Made by a program: the position numbers and the translations under genes. DNA of 64,000 nucleotides from JACJYE01 sp964432875 (lineage in GTDB: Bacteria; Bacteroidota; Bacteroidia; Chitinophagales; Saprospiraceae). Positions 7,984 through 14,956 of the stretch are shown here, one piece after another (the first letter of the stretch is position 1; each line of letters begins with the position of its first letter). Location: the NCBI GenBank assembly GCA_964432875.1, contig CAYSPJ010000011.1, positions 3,944 to 67,943 of the forward strand, read 5' to 3'. The notes beneath the pieces are model-generated. The model ran no database searches. It worked only from the letters and a program-made list of their open reading frames with translations, and had not been told where the DNA came from.

Positions 7984-8577
7984 ATGCTGGTAGCCAAAAA
8001 AATATGTGACGAATTGGACGACCTGCAGATCGTGCAGCGATCGCTGAGGGAGGTGGACTATTTCTCCTGCCTCTACGAGCGCTACGAGGCTCGGCTGCTG
8101 AAGTACATCAAAAGTATCGCTGGCATGGACGACGACGAGGCGGAAGACGTGCTGCAAGAGGCTTTCATCAAAATCTGGAAAAACCTCCATGCTTTTGACC
8201 AGCGCCTTAAACTCTCCAGTTGGGTCTATCGCATCGTGCACAACGAAGCCATCTCCGTGCTGCGCAAGAAGCATTCCTACGGCAAAGACGCCCGCTTGGC
8301 CTGGGATGACGCTACGCTGGCCAAGGTGGCTGACGAGCCGCTCCGCGAGGCGGAACAGCTTGATGAAAACTACGCCAAGCTCATTAGAGAAACTTTAGAG
8401 CAATTGCCGCTCCCTTATCAAGAGGTACTGGCTTTGCGCTACATGGAGAGCATGAGCTACGAAGAAATTTCCGATGTACTGAAGATACCAGAGGGCACCG
8501 TGGCGGCCCGGATCAACCGGGCCAAAAAGGCTTTTGCCAAAATTGCATCCAAACACGTATCAATCCTATCGCGATGA
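7984..8577 (+). CDS. ECF RNA polymerase sigma-70 factor
   Basis: 197 residues from the ATG at 7984; an in-frame ATG at 7894 lies before the terminator hairpin and is rejected. Region 2 spans about residues 25-95 (L-Y-E-R-Y-E-A-R-L-L-K-Y-I; D-D-E-A-E-D-V-L-Q-E-A-F-I-K-I-W). Region 4 spans about 135-190 (L-P-Y-Q-E-V-L-A-L-R-Y; M-S-Y-E-E-I-S-D-V-L; I-P-E-G-T-V-A-A-R-I-N-R-A). No C-terminal SnoaL or similar extension is present. The stop codon overlaps the start of the next gene (ATGA), so the two are translationally coupled. This is the usual arrangement of an ECF factor and its antagonist. Confidence 0.94.
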   Translation: MLVAKKICDELDDLQIVQRSLREVDYFSCLYERYEARLLKYIKSIAGMDDDEAEDVLQEAFIKIWKNLHAFDQRLKLSSWVYRIVHNEAISVLRKKHSYGKDARLAWDDATLAKVADEPLREAEQLDENYAKLIRETLEQLPLPYQEVLALRYMESMSYEEISDVLKIPEGTVAARINRAKKAFAKIASKHVSILSR

Positions 8578-9287
8578 AAAGTTCGGAACGCTTGGTCGAA
8601 ACCATCAAAAAGCAACAGCTCCGGCCCCGGCCTAAGGGCTATTTTCTGCTGAGAGAAACCCTGCTTTGGCTGGGCTTTGCCTTGACGGTAGTGTTTGGGG
8701 CCTTGGCTTTTGCCGTCATCCTGTTCGCTATTCAACAAACGGATTTCTACATCCTCCGCCACTTTTCGCATTCCCGGCTGGAGCTTTTCCTGGGGCTGCT
8801 GCCCTTCATCTGGATCGGCTTTTTGGCCGCCTTCCTGCTCCTGTCTATGTACAGTGTCCGGCAATCTGCCCGGGGGTATAAATATACCTGGGGCAAGCTG
8901 GCCGCTTACAATTTCGCCTTGAGCATCCTGCTGGGCACCGCTTTCTTCATGGCTGGGGGGGCTCATGCCCTGGAGGAAGCTTTTGCCGATCAGGTGCCTA
9001 CTTACCAAAGCTTGCAAGAGAAAAAAGTACAACTCTGGACGCTGCCCGAGCAGGGGTATCTGTCAGGGTCTATCGTACGGATCGAAGGCGATGTCATCCG
9101 CCTGGAAGGGTTTGATGGCAAGGCATGGGATATTCATATCGAGCAGGCGTTTATCACCCCGGCAGTGCGGCTGGAGCAGGGGGAATCAATAAAAATCATC
9201 GGGGAAAGAACGGCAGCAGCGGCTTTTTCTGCCCGCGAAATCAGGCCTTGGGGCGGCGGGCCCCACTACCGCCAGCGCGGCAGGTAA
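8574..9287 (+). CDS. Membrane protein coupled to the ECF sigma factor (candidate anti-sigma)
   Basis: 237 residues beginning inside the sigma-factor stop codon (4-nt overlap). A basic 25-residue N-terminus precedes three hydrophobic segments (about 29-52, 63-88, 104-124). After these comes a soluble domain of about 110 residues with beta-strand character (S-G-S-I-V-R-I-E-G-D-V-I-R-L-E-G). I do not recognise a named family and see no zinc-binding anti-sigma motif. Its position is the argument for a membrane-bound anti-sigma role: the N-terminal segment could hold the sigma factor and the C-terminal domain could sense the envelope. The topology (odd number of segments) would place the C-domain outside if the N-terminus is cytoplasmic. 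Confidence 0.75.
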   Translation: MKSSERLVETIKKQQLRPRPKGYFLLRETLLWLGFALTVVFGALAFAVILFAIQQTDFYILRHFSHSRLELFLGLLPFIWIGFLAAFLLLSMYSVRQSARGYKYTWGKLAAYNFALSILLGTAFFMAGGAHALEEAFADQVPTYQSLQEKKVQLWTLPEQGYLSGSIVRIEGDVIRLEGFDGKAWDIHIEQAFITPAVRLEQGESIKIIGERTAAAAFSAREIRPWGGGPHYRQRGR

Positions 9288-9369
9288 GCGGCTTGAGCCT
9301 GCTGCTTGAACTGCTGCGCACATGGCTCATTGGTGTCTGTCTTTATAGTCTGATAGCTGCGTTACGCTC

Positions 9370-9416
9370 GGCCCCAAAATCCTCATTTACGGCCAGTAAA
9401 CTCCGGTTTTGGGGCC
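9370..9416. repeat. 47-nt imperfect palindrome in a 396-nt gene-free stretch
   Basis: The arms GGCCCCAAAA (9370-9379) and TTTTGGGGCC (9407-9416) enclose a second palindrome, TTTAC/GTAAA, at its centre. The surrounding region 9288-9683 has no convincing gene. It also holds a distant inverted pair, CAAACTCGAAA (9433-9443) and TTTCGAGTTTA (9572-9582). The structure has no T run and does not look like a standard terminator. Confidence 0.6.
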
Positions 9417-9683
9417 TTCGCAAGCCTTGCTCTCAAACTCGAAAGCCCAGACACTTGACTAAATGGACGGACACTAATTAGCAAAACCGTAGCTATTCAG
9501 CATAATCGCATATAGCTTTGACCCCGCTTCGTTCATGCGAGATGTCACTTCGTTCCAGTTGCGAGCTACGCGTTTCGAGTTTAGACACTGCCTCAAGGCG
9601 CCATCGGGCGGAAGATCGCTTGACAGCCCGGAAGCCAGCAATAGCTGGCAACGACTATCGTTTAAGGTAAAAAAACAAATCGC

Positions 9684-10148
9684 ATGAAGTACGCCATCAG
9701 AGACCGTTACACACAAGCCTTGGCTCTACTGGTTTTGGGCCTGGTGCTATATTTTGCACTGCAGGAAGGCAAATCAAAGCTAGTCGGCATCTTTATCGCC
9801 ATCGGCGGTTTGTCGTATCTCGGGTGGCTTGCTTTGTCCCCAGGGCGGTATTTCCCTTTCCAGAAGCGCCCTGAGGACGTCATCGACATGAAAGAAGAAA
9901 ACAGCTCTGGGTTTCAGGGCGATTTTTTCGATGGTGTAGATGGGATACTGTTTCCGGGCGGAAATATCGGGAAGCCCTTCAAGATATCAAACGGGGTTGA
10001 CGTGGTGGTTGCTGGCTCGGATCGTCCAGATTACGGTACAGTAAGAGAGGCCGGCCCTGGCTCTTGGCTGGTCAACCGGCTGAACGGCGGGGGTTACATC
10101 GAGCCTCCGGATAGCTGTTGGCGCATTAGGCGGGAGATCCGGGAATGA
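9684..10148 (+). CDS. Small two-helix membrane protein, unknown function
   Basis: 154 residues. Two hydrophobic segments lie at about 11-26 and 34-52 (G-L-V-L-Y-F-A-L-Q-E; I-F-I-A-I-G-G-L-S-Y-L-G-W). A soluble C-terminal part of about 95 residues, rich in Gly, Asp and Asn, follows. I do not recognise a family. The gene stands alone between the palindromic regions at 9370 and 10195 and has no clear promoter motif. Codon use is unremarkable. It is probably a real gene because the frame is long and the protein has a sensible membrane layout. Confidence 0.6.
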   Translation: MKYAIRDRYTQALALLVLGLVLYFALQEGKSKLVGIFIAIGGLSYLGWLALSPGRYFPFQKRPEDVIDMKEENSSGFQGDFFDGVDGILFPGGNIGKPFKISNGVDVVVAGSDRPDYGTVREAGPGSWLVNRLNGGGYIEPPDSCWRIRREIRE

Positions 10149-10194
10149 TATTTGACGATACATCGTTCAAAGAGAGTGAGGTGTTTTTTCGAAA

Positions 10195-10290
10195 GTGGTC
10201 CCACTTGGGCTTCCCGCCTGAGAAAATCTAAGGTCGCTATGCTCCCAAGATTTTCTATGGCGGGATAAATTTCGCGCCCAAGTGGGCCAC
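10195..10290. repeat. Nested 96-nt palindrome carrying a copy of the tRNA 3' end
   Basis: Outer arms 10195-10210 and 10276-10290 pair over 15 bases with one bulge. Inner arms 10212-10218/10259-10265 and 10221-10229/10248-10256 continue the stem. The first 18 bases (10195-10212) are identical to 10329-10346, the 3' end of the neighbouring tRNA gene (discriminator, acceptor strand and part of the T arm). The outer right arm is thus an inverted near-copy of the same tRNA end. Confidence 0.75.
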
Positions 10291-10321
10291 AAAAAAAGCC
10301 CTTCTGCTTGCGCGGAAGGGC
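10291..10321 (-). terminator. Terminator of the tRNA transcript
   Basis: Read on the minus strand, the arms GCCCTTC and GAAGGGC (10315-10321 and 10298-10304) are followed by seven T (10297-10291). It begins nine bases past the 3' end of the tRNA gene. Confidence 0.8.
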
Positions 10322-10329
10322 CTATTTTG

Positions 10330-10403
10330 TGGTCCCACTTGGGCTTGAACCAAGGACTCCCTGATTATGAGTCAGGTGCTCTAACCAACTGAGCTATGGG
10401 ACC
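10330..10403 (-). tRNA. tRNA with CAU anticodon (Met or lysidine-type Ile)
   Basis: A full cloverleaf can be drawn on the minus strand. The acceptor is GGTCCCA pairing with TGGGACC. The D arm contains AGCTCAGTTGGTTAGAGC. The anticodon stem is CCTGA/TCAGG around loop CTCATAA, giving anticodon CAU, and the T arm contains GGTTCAAGCC. The discriminator is A and CCA is not encoded. An elongator Met tRNA or the Ile tRNA whose C34 becomes lysidine share this anticodon; the sequence alone does not let me choose. The first base pair G-C and lack of the initiator's unpaired 1:72 argue against initiator tRNA. Confidence 0.95.
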
Positions 10404-10564
10404 GGCGAAAATCAGCAAAGCGGCACGCTATGGCTACAAATGCCTTGAAAAAGGTGGTTGTTTTATTTAGCTGCCCTCTTTTGACTTCAAAAGCGAGCGC
10501 AAAGATACGCCATTAGCAGGTAAAAAGCAATGGCTTTCGGGAAGAAAGTTGTGCCAGCCGGTAT

Positions 10565-11275
10565 TTATTTCCCCAGTAAAAAAATGGCCGGCTGTTTGTC
10601 CAGGTCGGGGATGTTGCGCTGCCGCCAGGCGCTGATAGACAAGGTGTGGACATATTCCTCGGGCAAGGTCAGGTTGGCGGCGATGCAAAAGAGCATGTCA
10701 GGTGACAGGGTGTTGATAGCGGTTTCGATGAGCGCCATATTCCGGTAGGGCGTCTCGATGAAAATCTGAGTTTGGGCATGTTTGAATACGCGCTGCTCCA
10801 GGAATTTCAGCTCGCGCATCAAGTCGGGCTTTTTAGGGGGGAGGTAGCCATGGAAGCAGAAATTCTGGCCGTTGAGGCCGGACGCCATCAGCCCCAGGAG
10901 GATGGATGAAGGCCCCACCAATGGCACCACCTCGATACCCTTTTGATGCGCAGCCCGCACGATGGCCGCGCCAGGGTCGGCTACGCCTGGGCAGCCCGCT
11001 TCGGAGAGCAGCCCGATGTCCTTGCCATTTTCGGCATCTTGCAGGAAGAGCGCGTACTCCTCCGGCGGCGTATGCTTGCCCAGCTCGTAAAAGGTCAGCT
11101 CGCTGAACGGCTTCGAGGGGTTGGTCTCTTTGATAAACCGCCGGGCGGTTTTGGCGCGCTCAGCGATAAAAATATCCAGCCCGTGCAGCAGGTTGATGAC
11201 GTACTGGGGGAGGGTGTGAGCCGCGTTTTCACCCAGCGGAGCAGGGATGAGGTATAATTTGCCGGTATTTGCCAT
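10565..11275 (-). CDS. RsmI-like SAM-dependent methyltransferase (TP_methylase fold)
   Basis: 236 residues with the tetrapyrrole-methylase fold. Motifs are the N-terminal strand K-L-Y-L-I-P-A-P-L-G, the SAM-binding G-L-L-S-E-A-G-C-P-G-V-A-D-P-G (about 91-105) and P-L-V-G-P-S-S-I-L-L-G-L-M-A-S-G (about 120-135). It resembles RsmI, but the E-D-T-R-T motif is replaced by A-E-R-A-K-T, and a second, more canonical RsmI is encoded at 39674. It is therefore probably a paralogue with another RNA target or unknown substrate. It is transcribed divergently from scpA with only a short gap. Confidence 0.85.
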   Translation of the reverse strand: MANTGKLYLIPAPLGENAAHTLPQYVINLLHGLDIFIAERAKTARRFIKETNPSKPFSELTFYELGKHTPPEEYALFLQDAENGKDIGLLSEAGCPGVADPGAAIVRAAHQKGIEVVPLVGPSSILLGLMASGLNGQNFCFHGYLPPKKPDLMRELKFLEQRVFKHAQTQIFIETPYRNMALIETAINTLSPDMLFCIAANLTLPEEYVHTLSISAWRQRNIPDLDKQPAIFLLGK

Positions 11276-11299
11276 GTAGCGAAGTTAATGCCTTTTACT

Positions 11300-11307
11300 T
11301 ACTTTTG
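11300..11307 (+). promoter_or_regulatory. -7 element of scpA
   Basis: TACTTTTG fits TAnnTTTG exactly. It overlaps the GTG at 11307 that could otherwise open the scpA frame. This supports translation from the ATG at 11322. Confidence 0.55.
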
Positions 11308-11321
11308 TGGAAAGTTTTTTG

Positions 11322-12095
11322 ATGGAAAGCGCCAACAACAATTCTTACACCATAAAGCTGTCCCAGTTTGAGGGGCCTTTCGACCTGCTCCTGTTCTTTA
11401 TCGAGCGAGACGAGCTGGATATCAATGACATCCCTATCGCCAAAATAACCGATGATTTCCTCGCTTATATCCGTCAGATGGAGCAGATGAATATCGATAT
11501 GGCGGGTGAATTTATCCTGGTGGCCGCCACGCTCTGCCGCATCAAAGCTAAAATGCTATTGCCGCGCAAGCCCGTAGATGAAGAAGGGAATGAAATCGAC
11601 CCTCGGGAGGAGCTGGTGCAGCGCCTGCTGGAATACAAGCGCTACAAGAGCGTACTCGAAGAGCTGCGGCAGTGGGAGGAGCAGCGCAGCCAAAAGTTTT
11701 ACCGCGGCAATACCGCCAAAGAACTCCAACAGATCGCTACCAAAGCTCTGGTCGATACGGAACTGGAATCGGTCACGCTATTCAAGCTCCTGCGCGCCTT
11801 CGAGCGCATCATGCAGCGCTTTGAATATTCCCACCCCAAGTCGGTACACCAAATCGTGCAATTTAGCTACACCATAGAGGAGCAGCAGGCACGCATCGCC
11901 TCCAAGATAGCCGGCGGCAAGCGGGCCAACTTCAAAGACGTCTTTACCGAATGCCGCAACCGCATCCACGCCATCGTCACCTTCCTGGCGCTGCTGGAGC
12001 TGCTCAATATCCAGAAAATAACGATTATCCAGGGGCTGGGCGCAAATAACTTTTGGCTCGAGGAAAAGCATTTGGCCGCCGAAGAAGAAGAGTGA
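11322..12095 (+). CDS. scpA: Segregation and condensation protein A
   Basis: 257 residues, the usual length for the kleisin subunit of the bacterial SMC-ScpAB condensin. The N-terminal SMC-neck-binding motif is F-E-G-P-F-D-L-L-L-F-F-I-E (about 13-25), followed by I-D-I-N-D-I-P-I-A-K-I-T-like sequence and E-F-I-L-V-A-A-T-L. The C-terminal winged helix (about 190-245) contains F-L-A-L-L-E-L-L and would bind the SMC cap. No scpB is seen next to it. The start at 11322 is preferred over the in-frame GTG 11307, because the latter lies inside the -7 box. It acts in chromosome compaction and segregation. Confidence 0.95.
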   Translation: MESANNNSYTIKLSQFEGPFDLLLFFIERDELDINDIPIAKITDDFLAYIRQMEQMNIDMAGEFILVAATLCRIKAKMLLPRKPVDEEGNEIDPREELVQRLLEYKRYKSVLEELRQWEEQRSQKFYRGNTAKELQQIATKALVDTELESVTLFKLLRAFERIMQRFEYSHPKSVHQIVQFSYTIEEQQARIASKIAGGKRANFKDVFTECRNRIHAIVTFLALLELLNIQKITIIQGLGANNFWLEEKHLAAEEEE

Positions 12096-12273
12096 GGAAA
12101 AAAATAAGCCAAGGAAGTATCGGGCGATACGACCCTGGCTACGAAAGCGACTTTAGATTGCAGGAAAGATTAGCATAGTGAGAATAGAGAACAGCAAGAA
12201 AAACTACAATCATGCTGCAAATATCACCGCCCTAACTTAACTGAACTTTAACTGGAGATTAAATTCACTTTAA

Positions 12274-13044
12274 ATGTTGCTGGCAATTGATATTGGAAAC
12301 TCCAACCTCACCCTCGGCCTGGCCGAAGGGGAGCTCTGGCGGCACGTCTGGCGCCTGCCTACTTTGTCTGATGAAGAGGCTATGCTTTTTTACAAGGTGC
12401 AAATCGTCAATTACTTGCTGGAAAACGACATCTCTCCCTTAAATATCCGGCAGGTGGTCATCAGCAGCGTCGTGCCAGTGCTGCGGCCAATCTTTGACGA
12501 ATTGGGCCAGCAGCTTTTCGGCCAGCCGCCGCTCTTCGTCGGCCCCGAATTCTACCACCAACTTCCACTGAAGGTGTTGCACCCCAACGAGCTGGGCACC
12601 GACCTCTACGCCAACGCCCTGGCGGCCCATTATCGCTTCCATCAAGATTGCATCATCACTGATTTTGGCACCGCACTGACCTTCTCGGCGCTCAGCCAAA
12701 GTGGAGAGCTGCAGGGCGTCTCGATTGCCCCGGGCCTAAAAACCGCTATTTCCGTCCTGTTTCAAAAAACAGCTCAATTGCCGGAGGTCCCGCTGGAGCT
12801 GCCTGCTTCGGCGCTGGGCAAAAACACGGTACACGCTATCCAGAGCGGCATCCTCATCGGCTACGTCGGGTTGGTGAGGCACATGTTGGAAATGATCCGG
12901 GCGGAAGTGGGCGGGCATTATCTGGCTATCGCCACCGGAGGCTTATCGGCCATCCTCCACCCTCTGGAAGATGACTTTGATGCCATCGAGCCAAATCTCA
13001 CCCTGGATGGGCTACGGATTTTTGCCGAACGGGTGCAGCGGTAG
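12274..13044 (+). CDS. coaX: Type III pantothenate kinase
   Basis: 256 residues, typical for CoaX, which phosphorylates pantothenate in the first step of coenzyme A synthesis. The sequence shows the ASKHA phosphate-1 motif D-I-G-N-S-N near residue 5, G-T-D-L-Y-A-N about 108-114, the catalytic Asp region I-I-T-D-F-G-T-A-L-T-F about 126-136 and the C-terminal A-T-G-G-L-S. Type III enzymes need a monovalent cation and are not feedback-inhibited by CoA. The gene stands downstream of scpA after a 178-nt gap containing an imperfect hairpin (about 12110-12143). Confidence 0.95.
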   Translation: MLLAIDIGNSNLTLGLAEGELWRHVWRLPTLSDEEAMLFYKVQIVNYLLENDISPLNIRQVVISSVVPVLRPIFDELGQQLFGQPPLFVGPEFYHQLPLKVLHPNELGTDLYANALAAHYRFHQDCIITDFGTALTFSALSQSGELQGVSIAPGLKTAISVLFQKTAQLPEVPLELPASALGKNTVHAIQSGILIGYVGLVRHMLEMIRAEVGGHYLAIATGGLSAILHPLEDDFDAIEPNLTLDGLRIFAERVQR

Positions 13045-13311
13045 TTTCGGGAAGCCCCATGGCAATCGTGCAGGATGCGTGGCGCAGCCATCTTTTTTGA
13101 TTGCCCACAAAACCTAAGCGTTTATTTTTTGTTGCTCACCTATGTTTTTTGACCATCAAAAATTTTTAGTTCTTTGATGACTTAGGTGTTCTATCGCAGT
13201 GGAAAGCCAGCTGGCTGTGCCATCTGGCTTCCTGCTAACCACCCCAATGGTCAAAGAAAGATATTTTGCAATCATGGCAAGCGAGGGCTAGCCCTCATAA
13301 AAACGCACAAA

Positions 13312-14865
13312 ATGGGACTGACAAACACGCATCGAGCAGCCGTAGGCATAGACGACATGGCTGCTTACATCCCCAAGCTCTACCTGCCTATCGAAACCCT
13401 GGCAGAAAAACGCGAGCTGGAATATGTAAAGCTAAATAAAGGGCTGGGCCTGAGCGCGATGGCCTTCCCCGATGCCCACGAAGATATGGCCACCATGGCT
13501 GCCAACGCCATCCTGGATCTCATGCTGCGCAACGGCATCGCTCCTCAAAGCATCGGGCGCATCTACATCGGCACTGAAAGCGCGCTGGACGGCGCCAAGC
13601 CGATGGCTTCTTATGTGATGGATATGCTGGCCCAATATTTTAGCGGGCAGTATGGCCCTGACTGTTTCCTCAACTGCGATGTAGTGGACATGACCTTTGC
13701 CTGTATCGGCGCAGTAGACGCGCTGCAAAACACCCTTGATTGGGTGCGCGGGGGCGATGGCCGCATCGGCATCGTCGCGGGGGCCGACGTAGCCAAATAC
13801 GAGCTTGGCTCTAGCGGTGAATATACCCAGGGCGCTGGCTCGGTGGCTATGCTGGTCAAGCAGGCGCCTCGCCTGCTGGCTATCCACGATACCTGGGGCG
13901 TGGCTTCGCGCAGTGTACACGATTTTTTCAAACCCCTGCGCCGGGTGAGCAAACAGGAATTGGTGGAAGAAGTACTGCGCCTGGCCGGCTCGGAACTCTC
14001 CGTCGATGCGCTGCTGAGCCAGCTGAGCGGCTCGCTGGATGCGAAAGGGGTCTTGGACAGCCAGGATGCCCAAATTACCCTACACCGGGAGACGCCAGTA
14101 TTTGACGGCCCCTACTCCAACTTGTGCTACCAAAACCGCATTTGGGAAGCCTTGCGCCATTATGCGGAAGAAGCGGGCATCAGCAGCAATAGCCCGATAA
14201 CGGACGATTGGCATCGCCTGGTCTTCCATTTGCCTTATGCCTATCAGGCCCGGCGCATGTTTGCCGAAATCTTCATGATTGAAAGCCAGCGCCGGGGCGA
14301 CTGGCCGGAGCTGGAAAAAGAATTGGGCATGGAGCGCCCCCATGCCGCTGCCTTTGAATCGGAAAAGGCCTACGGCAAAGCTTATGGGGAATACCTGCGC
14401 GCTATTTCCAAAACGGCGCGCTACCGCAACTTCGTGAAAGAAAAAATCGAAAAGGGCGAACGGGCTTCTTCCATCGTTGGCAACCTCTACACTTCTTCCC
14501 TGCTACTCGCTTTGATGAGCACGCTGGAAGCTGATTTGGAAGCAGGCAAAGAACTGGCGGGCGCTACAATTGGCTTTTTTGCCTACGGCAGCGGCTCCAA
14601 GTCAAAAGTATTTACCGCTACGGTTCAGGAAGCTTGGCAGGATATCGCCAGCCGCTTCCAACTGATGGCTTCCCTCTCCCAGCGCCAGGCCATCGATTAC
14701 GATACCTATGAGCAACTGCACCGAGGCCTGCGCCATCAAAGCGTGCTGCCAGCCTCCGGCGAGTTCTACCTGGCGGAAGTATGTACGGAGCGTAACCTGC
14801 GGGAGGGCGCACGCACCTACCGCTGGCGGGAAAAGGCTGGCAAGGCGGTGAAGGCAGAAGTATAA
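13312..14865 (+). CDS. Hydroxymethylglutaryl-CoA synthase
   Basis: 517 residues from the ATG at 13312. An upstream in-frame GTG (13186) is rejected because a -7-like TATTTTG (13263-13269) lies between. The thiolase-fold enzyme joins acetyl-CoA and acetoacetyl-CoA in the mevalonate route to isoprenoids. The nucleophile is Cys131 in D-M-T-F-A-C-I-G-A-V-D-A-L. The general acid/base Glu is about 89 in T-E-S-A-L-D-G, and a C-terminal G-F-F-A-Y-G-S-G-S matches the family. It is longer than the roughly 390-residue enzymes of Firmicutes because of insertions after the core. No other mevalonate gene lies in the window. An HMGS-like beta-branching enzyme of polyketide pathways is less likely without PKS genes. 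Confidence 0.88.
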   Translation: MGLTNTHRAAVGIDDMAAYIPKLYLPIETLAEKRELEYVKLNKGLGLSAMAFPDAHEDMATMAANAILDLMLRNGIAPQSIGRIYIGTESALDGAKPMASYVMDMLAQYFSGQYGPDCFLNCDVVDMTFACIGAVDALQNTLDWVRGGDGRIGIVAGADVAKYELGSSGEYTQGAGSVAMLVKQAPRLLAIHDTWGVASRSVHDFFKPLRRVSKQELVEEVLRLAGSELSVDALLSQLSGSLDAKGVLDSQDAQITLHRETPVFDGPYSNLCYQNRIWEALRHYAEEAGISSNSPITDDWHRLVFHLPYAYQARRMFAEIFMIESQRRGDWPELEKELGMERPHAAAFESEKAYGKAYGEYLRAISKTARYRNFVKEKIEKGERASSIVGNLYTSSLLLALMSTLEADLEAGKELAGATIGFFAYGSGSKSKVFTATVQEAWQDIASRFQLMASLSQRQAIDYDTYEQLHRGLRHQSVLPASGEFYLAEVCTERNLREGARTYRWREKAGKAVKAEV

Positions 14866-14869
14866 TCAG

Positions 14870-14922
14870 CACTTTTAGCCACACATCTTTGCGGGAAGTG
14901 GCAGAAAAAATTCGATATTGTG
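14870..14922 (+). repeat. Copy A of a 53-nt promoter-like direct repeat
   Basis: These 53 bases match 16643-16695 with a single mismatch (14912 versus 16685). The unit contains CATCTTTG (7 of 8 bases of the TAnnTTTG box). This copy begins four bases after the HMG-CoA synthase stop and reads toward the 3' end of the oppositely oriented T9SS gene, so transcription from it would be antisense. Confidence 0.85.
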
Positions 14923-14956
14923 TGTACGCACCAATGGTTCAAGCACTAGCAAGCTG

